Positions 43,510 to 56,310 are shown, numbered from the stretch's first letter. The stretch: 64,000 nt of DNA from Hygrophila difformis (GCA_030278955.1 JAOANR010000008.1:42639301-42703300); one strand, 5' to 3'. Program-made: numbers and translations. Notes: generated by a model from the sequence alone, not told the origin.

Positions 43510-44233
43510 GCATGTTAGAGCAATAGGTTGGACGATAGCCGACATCAAGGGACTGAGTCCAGCATTGTGTACACACCGGATTTATATGGAGGAGGATGAC
43601 AAACCAGTAAGACAGCCCCAAAGGAGACTGAATCCACATCTACAAGAAGCTGTAAGAGCAGAGGTGATTAAACTACTCGATGCAGGCATTATCTATCCTA
43701 TCTCTGATTGTCAGTGGGTGAGTCCAGTTCAAGTAGTGCCTAAAAAGGGAGGTATGATTCTGATAAGAAATGAAAATGGTGAATTAGTACCTACTAGACC
43801 TACTACGGGATGGCGTGTATGCATTGATTATAGGAGATTGAATGATAAGACTAGAAAAGATCATTTTCCATTGCCTTTTATTGATCAAATGCTAGAGCGT
43901 TTAGCTGGTCATGAGTTTTATTGCTTCTTAGATGGCTATTCTGGTTATTATCAAGTTCCAATTGCACCTGAGGATCAAGATAAAACTGCATTACATGTCC
44001 TTACGGTACATTTGCATATAGGAGAATGCCATTTGGTTTGTGTAATGCTCCAGCTACACTTCAGAGATGCATGATGTCTATATTTTCTGATTTAATTGAG
44101 ACATGCATTGAGGTATTTATGGATGATTTTTCTGTATTCGGGTCTGACTTTGAGAAATGTTTAATTAACTTGGAAAAAGTTCTGATTAGATGAGGAGTCA
44201 AATTTAGTTCTTAATTGGGAAAAATGTCATTTT
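43484..44233 (+). pseudogene. Athila-type reverse transcriptase of element J, frameshifted
   Basis: RT runs in one frame from RRLNPHLQEAVRAEV through VCIDYRRLNDKTRKDHFPLP and FYCFLDGYSGYYQVPIAPED. A one-base deletion near 43992 (GCATTACATG for GCATTTACATG) then moves it to another frame (FGLCNAPATLQRC; EVFMDDFSVFGSDF). The FMDD active site is intact in that frame. A two-base deletion near 44194 shifts it back before [10 protein letters not shown]. The domain is complete but cannot be translated as one chain. Confidence 0.88.
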
Positions 44234-46267
44234 ATGGTTAATGAAGGTATTGTCTTAGGACATAGGATTTCTAAAAATGGCATTGAAGTTGATAGGGCTA
44301 AAGTAGAAGTAATTGCAAAAATTCCACCTCCTAATAATTTAAAAACTTTGAGAAGTTTTCTGGGACATGCTGGATTCTATCGAAGGTTTATAAAGGATTT
44401 TTCTAAAATTGCATTGCCTCTCTTTAAACTGCTGTGTAAAGATGTTGAGTTTGATTTTATTGACGAGTGTATTGAGGCGTTCAATAGGATCAAGGAAGCA
44501 TTGGTTACAGCACCAATTATTCAGCCACCTGACTGGAGTTTGCCATTTGAGATCATGAGCGATGCTAGTGACTTTGCTGTTGGAGCAGTATTGGGTCAAC
44601 GAAAGGATAAGAAGCTTCATGTCATTTATTATGCTAATCAGGCTTTAAATTCTGCACAAAGAAATTATGCCACCACTGAAAAAGAACTTTTATCTGTTGT
44701 GTATGCATGTGAGAAATTTAGACCAAATCTGATAGGCTCTAAGACAGTAGTTTACACTGATCATGCTGCTATTAAATATCTATTTGCAAAGAAAGATGTT
44801 AAATCACGGTTAATTAGATGGGTATTGTTGTTACAGGAATTTGATTTAGAAATTAAAGATAGAAAAGGAGATGAAAATCCTGTAGCTGATCATCTATCTA
44901 GACTGGAGCATGAAAAAGGGGAAGAAAGATTAATTAATGATGCATTTCCTGATGAAAATTTGTATTTAATAAATAACACTTCCTCTGATTCGTGGTTTGC
45001 TGATTTTGTAAATTACTTAGCATGTGGTGTAATTCCTGATCATTTAAAATGGCATAGTCAAAAGCAAAAATTTAAAACTGATGCTAAATATTTTATTTGG
45101 GATGAACCTTATTTATTTAGACTGTGTTCAGATCAAATCATAAGGAGATGCATCCCTGATGAGGACTTTGAAAAAGTTTTAAAGGCTTGCCACGAAGGAC
45201 TTGGAGGAGGACATGTTGGACCGAATAGGACAACTCACAAGGTACTCGAAGGTGGTTTATATTGGCCTAATAATTATCGTGATGCTAGATCATTTGTGCA
45301 AAAATGTGATGTATGTCAAAGAGCTGGTAATATCACTAAGAGAGATGAAATGCCATTAAAAGGAATTATGCCTGTTGAGTTGTTTGATTTGTGGGGAATT
45401 GATTTTATGGGTCCATTTCCACCATCTAATGGGAAATTGTATATTCTTGTTGCTTTAGAATATGTATCAAAATGGGTAGAAGCTGAATCATGTGCTTTAA
45501 ATGATGCTAAACAAGTGATTAAATTCTTGAAAAAGCAAATCTTTACTCGTTTTGGTGTGCCTAAAGCAATCATAAGTGATGGTGGATCTCATTTTGTCAA
45601 TAGGGCTGTTAATCAATTGTTATCTAGATTTCATGTTACAACACCCTATCATCCTCAAGCCAATGGTCAGGTAGAAGTCATTAATCGTGAGATTAAAAAG
45701 ATTTTGGAAGCCACTGTAGGAAAATCTAGAAAAGACTGGGCTTTTAAGTTAGATGAAGCACCGTGGGCTTATAGGACAGCATTTAAAACACCTATAGGTA
45801 TGACCCCTTTTAAATTGGTTTATGGTAAAGCTTGTCACTTACCTTTTGAACTTGAGTTTAAATCACTTTGAGCTATGAAGAAGTTGAATTTTGAATTTAA
45901 AGAGGCTCAAGAAAAAAGGAAGGTAGATCTTACTGAATTAGAAGAAATTAGACGCCAGGCTTATGATAATGCTCTAATTTATAAGGAAAGAACAAAGCTT
46001 TATCATGATAAAATGCTTAGGCCTAAGGTGTTTGAAGCTGGACAGTTAGTGCTTTTATATAATTCTAGATTTAAGGTGTTTCCTGGTAAATTGAAGACAA
46101 AGTGGTCAGGGCCTTTTAGGATTGTTAAAGTATTGGATAATGGTGCAGTAGTTTTAAAAGCTGAAGATGAAAGGGAATTCACTGTAAATGGTCAAAGACT
46201 TAAACATTATTTTGGAGATGAAGTTAAATTCATCGAACAAATTAATGTTAAGCCTTTGGTTATTTAA
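44234..46267 (+). pseudogene. Athila-type RNase H and integrase of element J
   Basis: An open frame of 545 codons ending at a TGA (45869-45871), in phase with 130 more codons. RNase [41 protein letters not shown]. The integrase zinc finger ([10 protein letters not shown] ... CDVCQRAG) and DDE core ([31 protein letters not shown]) look intact, with the Athila-like end [20 protein letters not shown]. The TGA follows FKSL, where Trp is expected (LWAMKKLNFE), so it is probably a TGG to TGA change. The C-terminal part ends KPLVI at 46267. Only this one lesion breaks the integrase. Confidence 0.88.
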
Positions 46268-46539
46268 ATCTGCTTATTGAAGTAATTGCATTGCATTTTA
46301 ATTATGTTGATTTTTATTAATTAAACTTATAAAAAAACAATAAAAATTATAAATGAAAGAAAAAGACAAAAATATTTTATATTTTATTGTTTATATGCTT
46401 TTACCTGCTTTATTGTTCTTGCTTTAATGTAATTTAAATAGGCTTTAGTTTAATTATGTTGCTTGCATTTTATGCTATGTTAATTGCATGTATTTGAATA
46501 AATTGAGTAGGACATTGCCTATGAATTGGAATAAGTAGC
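46268..46539 (+). other. Post-pol region of element J
   Basis: AT-rich non-coding sequence downstream of integrase. Its 3' LTR is not in the window, because J is interrupted at 46539 by LTR fragment I. No envelope-like open frame is visible. Confidence 0.6.
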
Positions 46540-46675
46540 TGTAACACCCCGGTTTTTGGTCACCCAGGTCGGGGTGTCACCGCCACACCTCTCTAGCAAG
46601 ACACAGTTTCTCCGAGCTCACTAAAGAGATGCAAGGCTATGGTTTTTCAGAATTTAAAAATATTCAAACAGCCCA
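46540..46675 (-). repeat. LTR-end fragment I
   Basis: 136 bp beginning TGTAACACCCCGG and matching, in reverse orientation, the terminal ~135 bp of the E, G and D LTRs. It is cut off at 46675/46676 by the start of the G LTR, at CAGCCCA|TGTAATA. It is most likely an LTR inserted in J (left flank GTAGC, 46535-46539) and later invaded by G. Confidence 0.65.
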
Positions 46676-46951
46676 TGTAATACCCCGTAAGAATGCATAA
46701 ACATTTATTTTTGAAACCCGAATATTTTGTATCCCAAATAAACAAATTCAAATTGTTTTGAACTACGTCATGGCTTGATCCCTTCACCGGGTACGTAGGC
46801 AACTCGGAAATTCCAATTCTGGGTTCAGTCAAACAATAATCAAACAACAAACAATCAACAATCGAACAATAATTCAATAACACAATATCACAAAATAATA
46901 AAACAAACAAAAAAAAAATCCTTAGCACGAAAAAAAAAAAAAGCCGAAACA

Positions 46952-46990
46952 CAACTTCGAGGACGAAGTTGATTCTTAAGGAGGGTAGAC
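46952..46990 (+). other. Internalised hairpin and polypurine tract in LTR G
   Basis: CAACTTCG-AGGA-CGAAGTTG followed by TTCTTAAGGAGGGTAGAC and TGTAATACCCG. The same arrangement as in C, D and E. Confidence 0.75.
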
Positions 46991-48957
46991 TGTAATACCC
47001 GAGAATTTTGCAACATAAAATAAATAAATAAATAAATAAATAAACAATAAATAAATATAATAAATAAATGAATATAATAAATAAATAAATAATTAAAAGA
47101 AGAAATGAGAAAAGGAATTTAATTCAAGAAGGAATTAAGTATCCAAGAACCCGTGAAGTCGAAAATAATTTAATTAAATAAATTATCGCACGGGAACCAA
47201 ATATAGATGGACTTAATATTTCGAATCCGAAATTAATTTGAGATCCCAAATAAATATGAAATAGGATTTAAAGTTCAAGAGATAGCCCAAGAAAATAGAA
47301 GGAGAAAGGCCCTAAGAGAAGACAAAGGCCCAAAATGAAGGAGGAAGAGGAAAGGCCCAAAGGGATTGCACGACCCGGCCCAGACCGCGGCCCAGTCTAG
47401 GTCCGCGCGGTGTCCGCGCGGGGTTAGGCCAAACCCCGCGCCAACCCCACGCCAACCTCGCAGCCTGCTACACTTGACGCGTTTTGGCGATTTCTTGCCA
47501 TATTTCGACCCTCCGACTTTGGAAACTCAATCTCGGTTGATGGAAGGTGTATATGGTCGGTTTTGGAGGTCATATGGCTGATCATTTTCGAGACTCTAAC
47601 CCTAGCAACCCCAAAAACACTCTCCAACTCTCTATGTTCTTCCAACACCCGAAAACCACCAACTTCGAACTTTCCGATCACTTTCCGGCGACCGACGACG
47701 ACCAAGGAAGAGTGTAGATCATCTATTACAGTCCTTGAATCATTGGTAAGTCGTCCATAGGTTTTTGTTTAAGATTTCGATGCCCGAAAATCCGATCTAA
47801 CCTTAGACTTTTGCTTTCGGATTCGGATTGTGGACGTTGGAAGAGGAAATCGACTTGAGGAGATTCGTTCGTGACATCCCGTGGATTTCGGGCGACCCCG
47901 TGGCCTCCTAGACATCATCCCCACTGTAAGTTAATACTTACTTGGTTTTGAGTGACTTAAAATGCAACCAAACATATGGATTTAATAACTCTAAAATCTG
48001 TCAACACGAAAAACCCTCGGCGCAACAATTTTGTACGAATTTTTCGAACCCTTAAAACTGCTCAAACGGGAAAACTTAAAACATGAAAAACGTTCCTATG
48101 ACAGAGATCTAGTTCTTGTAAAATTTTCATAATTTTTCATTGTGTTTTGATATCCGAAAACGGCCGAGAACCAACCTGCCTTGAGATTCGAACTTGAAAC
48201 TGTGATAGATTTGAAATCGGACCAAAACCCCTATTTCAAGAGTTCAAACCGAAAAACTCAAAACTAGACTTTTAATCCCAACACATTAATCTAGGTTGTG
48301 TAAAAATTTCAGACATTTTCGTCGATGTTTGCTATTTCAAATTGCATCGAACATGAACTGTTTTGACAAAACATTTTCGAAATCTGCCTGTGAATATATC
48401 CGAACTTGATGAACCTGTTTCTATATTTTCTAGTCCGATTTGATCTTTGCAATATAAATGAAAGTTGTAGATAATCATGTCTAGTATGTGCATATAAAAG
48501 TTCAGAATTTTTGGAGTCCATTTGATATGTTAAAATGTCGAATCTTTGAACTGTGCCAAATCTGAATCCGGACAAAACACTGCTTGCGAAACAAACTCGA
48601 TTTTTGACATGTTTCCTCAACTTATTTCGAAAAAGTTAAAACACGAAAGTTGTTCGTTAGGGTGTTTTTGATATACTGTGAAAATATCGGAATTTTTGGA
48701 CTTGAAATGAATTTTTGAATTAAAAAGGCGTAAACTGTGACGCCAAGTTATTTTTAAATCGAAGAGATTTTGAAATATCGAAACAAACGGTCGAGACCTT
48801 GAAATACGATATATCTATACTTTTGAAAAATCCCGTTACACTAAATTAAAACATATGAGATACTTGGCTATGTAGGGGGTGAGTGCTCGATAGAGTGCCC
48901 CTCTAGCTTTTCGCATCGTGCCTAAACGGACGAGTGTGACCTTTGTAGGGGGTGAGT

Positions 48958-51900
48958 TGTAACACCCCCATTTTCCCTAAAGGTACAGCGGAAGCAAAGT
49001 GCGGGAAGAATGGGCCGATGTTACCGCCACGCATTCCGGGCTGTCCGAAATACGCTAAGGCTAGCAGGCATACTTGCATAAAATCAGAGTTTAATGTATA
49101 TGCTAACCACTTTCCGGACAAGCTAGCATATAATTTGCACAGAAGCTTATAATACTATAACAAGTATAAAATAAGCTTAAAGATGTTTGGTATAGCGTAA
49201 CCAAACGGAGGAACGCATTTCTCAAATGAGCTCAATGACAATAATGGAATAAATCCATGGAAATTTTAGTTTAAAAAGAGGTTGTTACCTCGCTTTTCAA
49301 AAATAATTTTTTGTATATGTGAAGCGCGTTGTTTAAATCGGTAGGCACAATATTTGTAAAAGTGGAATAAAACCCAATTAAATTGTCCATGATTAATAAG
49401 TAAATTTTTATGGGCCAATAGTTTTGCACAAGATCTGTTAACATTGCTTTGTAAAGGTGGGCTAAAATCCCAAATAATTTTTCCATGCTAAAAATATGTC
49501 TATGCCAAGTAAAAGAAATGTTTCCCAAAGGTGATTCAAAATTATACAATTTTAAATTTTACATCCCAAACCGTGCCCGTGCAATTGATGCTCTGTCGAA
49601 CCTGCCGGTCTCAAATCCTGAAAGGAAATGGTGAAAAATGTAGTCAGCGAAAACAATCGCTGAGTAAGTAAACCCTTACTCCCGGAGGAGGTCGAGTTAC
49701 AGAAATAATTTAAAATGACATTTATGGAATAAGGCATGCTTAAACGAGGATAATTTATACATATACGAAATATTATTCTATATCCCGGGAACAGATAATA
49801 TAACAATATGCGTTACCGAGAAATAATTATCTCAGCCACCGTGATGTGCAGGTTCCCGCCGTAGGGCCCAATTCGCACATACACTCAAGGGTGTGGGGGA
49901 GGTAAGAAATTTCCTCAAACCCACTGTGAGATAAGGTAATGGCATCGGGCTGAATAATCCCAGTGGTCCCCGTGTGGCTAAAATATGCACAACAAACGCG
50001 GGAGTTGGGCAGCATCGACCCACACACAGTCCCACCCCCGTAACAATGCGCGCTCAAAAATCCGTAGGATTTTGAGAATAGTTGCAACAATTATTAGGCA
50101 CGGTAAAAATAGCAAACCAATATTCCAAAACTGTAGGGAGCAATAAGTATAAATTTAAAATATAATAAAGCGGTATTTAAAATTTATGCTTAAGCTAAAA
50201 TAATTTGGGCTTACTCCAAAGAGTAAAAATCTACTTACAGTTACCGTAGGCTTGGGATTAACAACACAATGCAGGCGACGAGCAGATAAATTTTCTTGTT
50301 TAACTATATTCCACAAGAAGCCTCCAATTGCAACTCTACTCCACCATCTCCCTTCCTAACTCACGATTATCCAAATAATATTCTCTTTAAAAGATTTTTC
50401 GACAATCTCAAGGAAGTAATTTTATAACAAGGGCATTCAACAATGCCAAATATCCTTTCAACTAAAACTCCCATAACAACTTCTCATAAATATGAAAATA
50501 TCACTTCACGGATCTCAGAATCCAACTATTTCATAATAGGTTCAAAACCACCATTTCTTATGTCGCAGTTTATGCCAAACAGATTTAAAAATTCATACGA
50601 AAGGCGTTTGCTCTGAAATTTTAACTGTAGATACTCAACACATAGATGAACAAGTTTCATGTTTTGCACTTTTCAAAATAAGGTACGGGAACAGGTCAAA
50701 AGTCATGATCTTTGTAAAACTACCTTGCTGTCAGAATTTCAACAACAGCGGCTTACATTTAAACGAGTGTTAAAAATAACAAAACCCATTTAAAAATTCT
50801 GAAATTTTTACAGAAGGTGGATCACATATAGATAAATATTTTTCATGAAGAAACCATTTAGTTTTGAGATACTTAAGTCCTTCAAAAATGTGGATTTTCA
50901 GAAAACCCTATCTTAACACAGATTTCAGCAAAAAGTGATTTCAACCATTCGATAAACCAGATCCGATAAATTTAACATACGAGTTCTAAAAATTATGAAA
51001 TTTGACAGAGACATAGTCAACTCAATATGGAACAAGTTTCATGAAGAAACCTTGGAAAGACAATGAACCAAAAGGATTGAAAAAGATGGATCTTTACGGA
51101 AGAGTAAAACTGAAAGATTGTTCGCAGATTTGAGACTAAACATCAGATCTGATTTGGAGGGACAAAAATCGTCTAAAATTGATGAAGTTTAACCAAAATA
51201 ATCTTGAAGATGTGGGGAATATATTTTATGAAGAAAAGATTTTGGGATCGAGTCTTTAAAGTATTCAAAAACAGAGATTATAAAGATTGCGCATGAATGA
51301 TTCAAATCTGGCAGATCTGCGGTTGTGGTTAAGAATGATGGATCTCGATTTTTATACACTTAAAACTTGGATTTGGAGCTCCAAAACTTGAAGTAGAGAA
51401 GATTAACTTACATCTTAACAAATTGAGGGTGATAGATCCAAGATTTGGAGCCTTCAACATGGTGTAAGAACCGCTACAAGATCATCACCCCACTGAATAA
51501 GCTTGTTTTGGACAAATCATGGACACTTTTCAGATTTGTCCAATATCTTTTTAACTAAGAACTATATAATAACTTAATAACAAAGTTTACTTATGGATTT
51601 ACCAGTTTGGGAAGTAAGGGGCTCGTCCTTGGCTTAGGAAAATCCTTGAAGACTTCTAAGAAACCATCAAACGCTCAATAAAACCTTTCTTTGATTAGAG
51701 GATTGGAAGTTTGATGTATGAGATCTATTTTGAAAGAGTTTGAGGCCATGAAGAAGAGATTTAAATGGGAAAAATGAATCCAACCATCCCCTTGTTACCC
51801 GGGTACCCTTATTGGCCTACAGATGTCAATATATTATTATGGGATGTCACATGGGAATACGGACTTTTCCCCTTCTTTTTGTCCACCACATCTTTATAGT

Positions 51901-53586
51901 TTTGTTTCTTCTGCCGACACTCAGAAATTTTATTAGTCAAATAAATTAAATTTTCCCCCTCTTTCAAGTTTGAGCTTTTGTAGACCCCCTAATTTTTCTT
52001 CTTTCTTTTATTTATTTATTTATTTATTTGTTTGCTTTCAATCACTCTCCCATATTTATTTATTCACATGCTGCTGCTATCTTTTTGTTTGATAGCTTTC
52101 AATTATTTGCCCAGATCTTTATCTACCCTCAATTCATTCAATCCTCACTTTCTTCTCACGCGGCCCTAATAATTTGAAATTCTACTCCCAGGTTATTTTG
52201 CTATTTCCTCTCAATTCATTCAATACTCAAAAGTTTTATATATAAAAAAAAATTGAGTTTAATCGGCATTATTTAAAGAGAAGAGGTAACCGCTTCTCTG
52301 GTCTAAAATGAGTTGTCCCAATATGTAAGGGATCCACCTATACCCACCAATTCCCATATTTAATTACTTATTTCCCCACACTACAGTACTTCCTTCATCA
52401 TTATTCTTATTCTTATCATTTTTTTTATGTGGCCCCTATTCATAATTGCCCCTACCGAACACAATTCAATTCTTCTCAACATTTTCAATTGACATTCCCT
52501 ATTTGTCCTTGATTTAATAAGTTGCCCCTATACTATTTGGTTTCCTTTCAATTGCATTCTGCAGTCCCTCTCAGACCTCTTTTCTTTTCCACAAATTGGT
52601 GCCAATGCTTCCTCTTTCTTTAATATTACTTAGTGGTAGCTTTAGAAACAAAAATAAAAATAAAAATAGAATTGAATGGGGGTTGGGCACTAGGAGGAGC
52701 TTTAAATAGGACAATAGACAACTTCTTTTGTCGGCAACTAGGCATTCTTACCGACAAATAAAATACACTACAAATATCTTTATATTGCCATCAATCAATT
52801 AATTAATTGATTTAAATCGTCAATCCTTTGCCCTTGGTTCATGCAATCACCTCTTAAAGTGTAGTGTTTTGTTCTCTTAATTTGCTTATTGGATCACATA
52901 ACATGGTGGCCCTATTCAATTTCACTAATCATGAACATGATTAGCTAATTAATTTAAATTATGAATTTAATAATTTCGTAACACTTAAAATTTTAACTTA
53001 ATGGAAGTAATAATAGACTTCCCATTCTTTCAATCCGGGACAATTGCTATAATAAAGTTGATAAAATATAAATCTTCATCAATTAATTGGGTTAATATAT
53101 TATATTTTTTTTTAATTAAAGGGTGGAGGTTAACTTTATATTTTAATCCATATCTAATAATATTAAATCTGATGTTTATAAATTAATGGTCCTAATGGAC
53201 TTGTTCCAATTAATTATTTAAATACTCCATAATATAATTAGCTAATAATTTAAATTCAACCATGTAATTTATTGTACCACTTAACTCATGTCCAATTATG
53301 TTTATTCCAAAGCTTATAATTAATGTACCCAAGATTTAAAATATTTCGATGATAGTCCATTACACGATTTAATTCGTGCTAAAATGTTAGTTGGGGTTTT
53401 AGGTTTAGAAATGGCTAATTAATTCATACTAAGTTTAGATTAAATGGTCGTTGCATTGAGAAAATATTATTTTACATTCTTGAAATTATTTAATGATCAT
53501 CAACGAAATTCTAAGGAGAATTTAGAAAAATTTGAATGTCACTATTTAAACTTAAAATTTTATTCAAAATTTTACGGGGTGTTATA
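48958..53586 (-). mobile_element. Solo LTR H (related to element B) inserted in LTR G
   Basis: 4,629 bp flanked by TGAGT (48953-48957 and 53587-53591). On the minus strand it starts TATAACACCCCG at 53586 and ends GGGGGTGTTACA at 48958. Its terminal ~1.3 kb (for example 49850-50090) closely resembles the LTR of B, and some of the other end (about 52930-53220) does too, but the middle differs and lacks the GC-rich block of B. No coding region is present. The intron-like segment (50238-49618) and ~190-bp repeats (50613, 50801, 50997, 51183) are present. Confidence 0.85.
49618..50238 (-). other. Intron-like segment in LTR H with paired splice-site clamp
   Basis: Donor-like ACT|GTAAGTAGAT (from 50238, minus) pairs with GTTTACTTAC (49674-49665), two of the ten pairs being G-U wobbles. 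A CAGCG/CGCTG hairpin (49663-49646) with CTGAC and the acceptor CATTTCCTTTCAG (ending 49618) follow. Confidence 0.5.
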
Positions 53587-54137
53587 TGAGTGCTCGATGG
53601 AGTGCCCCTCTAGCTTTTCGCTTCGTGCCAAAACGGCCGAGAGTGACCGACATAGGGGGAAATGCTCAATAGAACGCCCCCTAGCTTTTCGCTTCGTGCC
53701 AAAACGGCCGAGGGTGAATGTTATGAGAAACTGTGCCAAAACGGCCAATGAAATACTTGAAATACGACACGGCTGCGGCCGCCGGATCACCGGCTATACA
53801 AGATACTTAAGACACGGCTGCGGCCGCCGGATCTGTAATACCCCGAATTTTTATCAACGCCCAAAGGAATAAAATTTATTCCGATCAATGTTGAAATATT
53901 TCCGAGAAGAAGAAAATAATTTATCACAATAAATTATTGCTCGGATATGAAACGCCGATAGATTTAAATTCAAAATGGAATAAAAGAGGGAAAGGAAGCC
54001 CGAAGACATTCCATGAATTGAGTAAAAATAATTGGAGTTAAGTTCATGAAGGAAAAGAATTTTAATTCCAAGAACCCGTGAAGTCGGAAGAAATTTAATG
54101 ATACAATCGCAATCAATCAATCGGTCAATAAGTCGCG

Positions 54138-54176
54138 CAACTTCGGGGACGAAGTTGATTCTTAAGGAGGGTAGAT
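54138..54176 (+). other. Internalised hairpin and polypurine tract in LTR E
   Basis: CAACTTCG-GGGA-CGAAGTTG, then AAGGAGGGTAGAT, then TGTAATACC. The 3' LTR copy is at 58320-58358. The tract that now primes E lies further upstream (58003-58015). Confidence 0.75.
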
Positions 54177-54764
54177 TGTAATACCATAGAAATTGCCCAA
54201 TATATATGTATGAATATATATATTTTGATCAATTCACTAAGTAGATTTTTAATCAAATCTATATATATTTATATGTTCAAATATGTGCTTAAAGATTAGT
54301 ATATTATTTTCTACAAAACATACTTTAAAAAAATTATATATATTTGTCTTTTCAAATAAATATATGGATTTCAATATCAAGTGTAATAAGTATATGGTTC
54401 ATAGAATATTTTAAATCCATATACAAGTTTATATACACATATATACCTTGGTCTTGAAATAATCTTTCCAAACATGTACACATGTATATACATGTATATA
54501 TTTACATGTTTAAATTATAATGAGAATTATCTATTTTCTATATATCCTTGATTAATCATTCCACCCATATTTTTTTTTATGAATTATTCTAGAATGCCAT
54601 AATATAATTGGGAATAATTTGACTATGGTTTGAAATTGTAGGGTGGAATATTAATCATATCTTGTCATTTTCAAATAAAGAATATATTCCTTTTTGAAGC
54701 TATGTATGACTTACAAGATCACAAAAATTCCCACATTATGATTTTTTTTAAGATAAGAATCTTA

Positions 54765-54878
54765 ATATATATATATATAAAAAAAAAAAAAAATTTTAAA
54801 AAAAAAAAAAAAAAAAAAAAAAGTTACTGTAGCATGCTACTGTAGCACGCTACTGTAGCATGCTACTGTAGCAGTCGG
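54765..54878 (+). promoter_or_regulatory. TATA/poly(A) stretch and 13-bp tandem repeats in LTR E
   Basis: TATATATATATA runs into two A-tracts (15 and 25 A, separated by TTTT) and then four 13-bp units of the type CTACTGTAGCATG. It could be the core promoter, but this is inferred. The 3' LTR copy is at about 58946-59059, with the second A-tract one base shorter. Confidence 0.5.
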
Positions 54879-55499
54879 GATTTATGTGTTTTTGGGACTT
54901 TTTGCCATTTTTTGGGTCCCAAAGGTGGGAATCTTGATCTATCACGGGTGTGGCATCTTTTTGGATGTTATGTAATCAATCCCATCCCCATTCTCAGCCA
55001 TTTTCATCAATCATTCACCCCAAACTCTCCAAAAACTCTCCCAAAAGCCAAACACTCTTCCGACGAACTTCCGGCGACTTTCCGACGAGTTTCCGGCAAC
55101 CAAATCCAACCAAGGAAGTGTGTAGATCAAGGATTGCAGGCTTTGGATTGTTGGTAAGATGTTAATCAAGTTTCCATATGGTTTTAAGATCATAAACATC
55201 ATCCTAACTTACGAATCTTCATATTCGAACACAAATCGGAGCCAAGAGAAAAATAAATCGGGTGGAAGAGATTCGTTCGTGACATCCCGTGGATTCCGGA
55301 CGACCCCGTGACTTCCTAAACATCATCCCCACTGTAAGTTAACCTTACTATGGTTTTGGGTGACTTAAAATGCAACCAAACATAGAGATTTAGAAACTCT
55401 AAAAATCTGTCAACAAGAGAAACCCTCAACGCAGCGTTTTCGTATGAATTTTTCGAACCTCTAAAGCTGCTCAAACAACAAAACTCAAAACATGAAAAG

Positions 55500-56310
55500 T
55501 GTTCCTAAGACTTTGGTCTAGCTCCTGTAAAAATTTGATAATTTTTCATGATGTTTTGAAACCTGAAACCAACCCAAAACTGAAGAGTATTAAATCTGGA
55601 TCTTAGAACTTTGGACAGATTTCACTCTCAATCTTGTTGGTTATTTTGACCATGGATCTAGGCCGATCTAGGATTGGTGTTGAACATGAAAGTTGTAGAT
55701 CTATGAGTTTAGAACATCTCTGTAAGTTTTTAGAATTTTTCATTGAGATTTAAACCTCCGAACTCGAGCCGATCCGATCTGCGTTAGAACCGACGTCAAG
55801 AACCTTGACAGATTTCATTATCAAACTTGACGAGCATATTTCTATTACTTCGAGTCTTCAAACCTGAAAACTCAAAACTAAGATTTTGATCCAAAGATCT
55901 TAAGCTATATTGTGTAAAAATTTTAGAAATTTTCATCAAGTTTTGATACCCCAAATCGTATCGGACATATTCTGCGTTTTTAAGAATCTTCAAAGGATGA
56001 CAGTTTTCATAGCCGATCTTGATGAGCTTATTCCTATCATTTCTAGCCCGAACTAATCTTTGAGTTCTAAACAAAAGTTGTTGGAAATCAAGTCTAGTAT
56101 GTCTCTGTAAAATTTCAGAATTTTTGAAGTCAATTTGATATGTGAAAAAGTCAAATCTTTGAAAGGTGTCAAACCTGAATCCTGACAGCTTTTTTTGTTT
56201 GAGTCGAAAACTCGATTTTTGACATGCTTCCCATCGTTTTTCCGAAAAACTTAAAACACGAAAGTTGTTCGTTGGGATGTTTTTGAGATGCTGTACAAAT
56301 TTCAGATCAA
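55500..56310 (+). repeat. Five diverged ~190-bp tandem repeats in LTR E
   Basis: The phrase CTGTAAAAATTT(C/T)AGAAT, or close variants, recurs near 55524, 55720, 55912, 56103 and 56291 (spacings 188-196 bp), together with preceding AAGTTGT and following TTTTGA-type phrases. The 3' LTR copies are 4181 bp further on. Confidence 0.65.

Noticed and set aside
46268..46539. Envelope-like gene downstream of the Athila integrase
   Set aside because: The stretch is short, AT-rich and has no open frame with a signal peptide or membrane segment. The rest is cut off by the I/G insertions.
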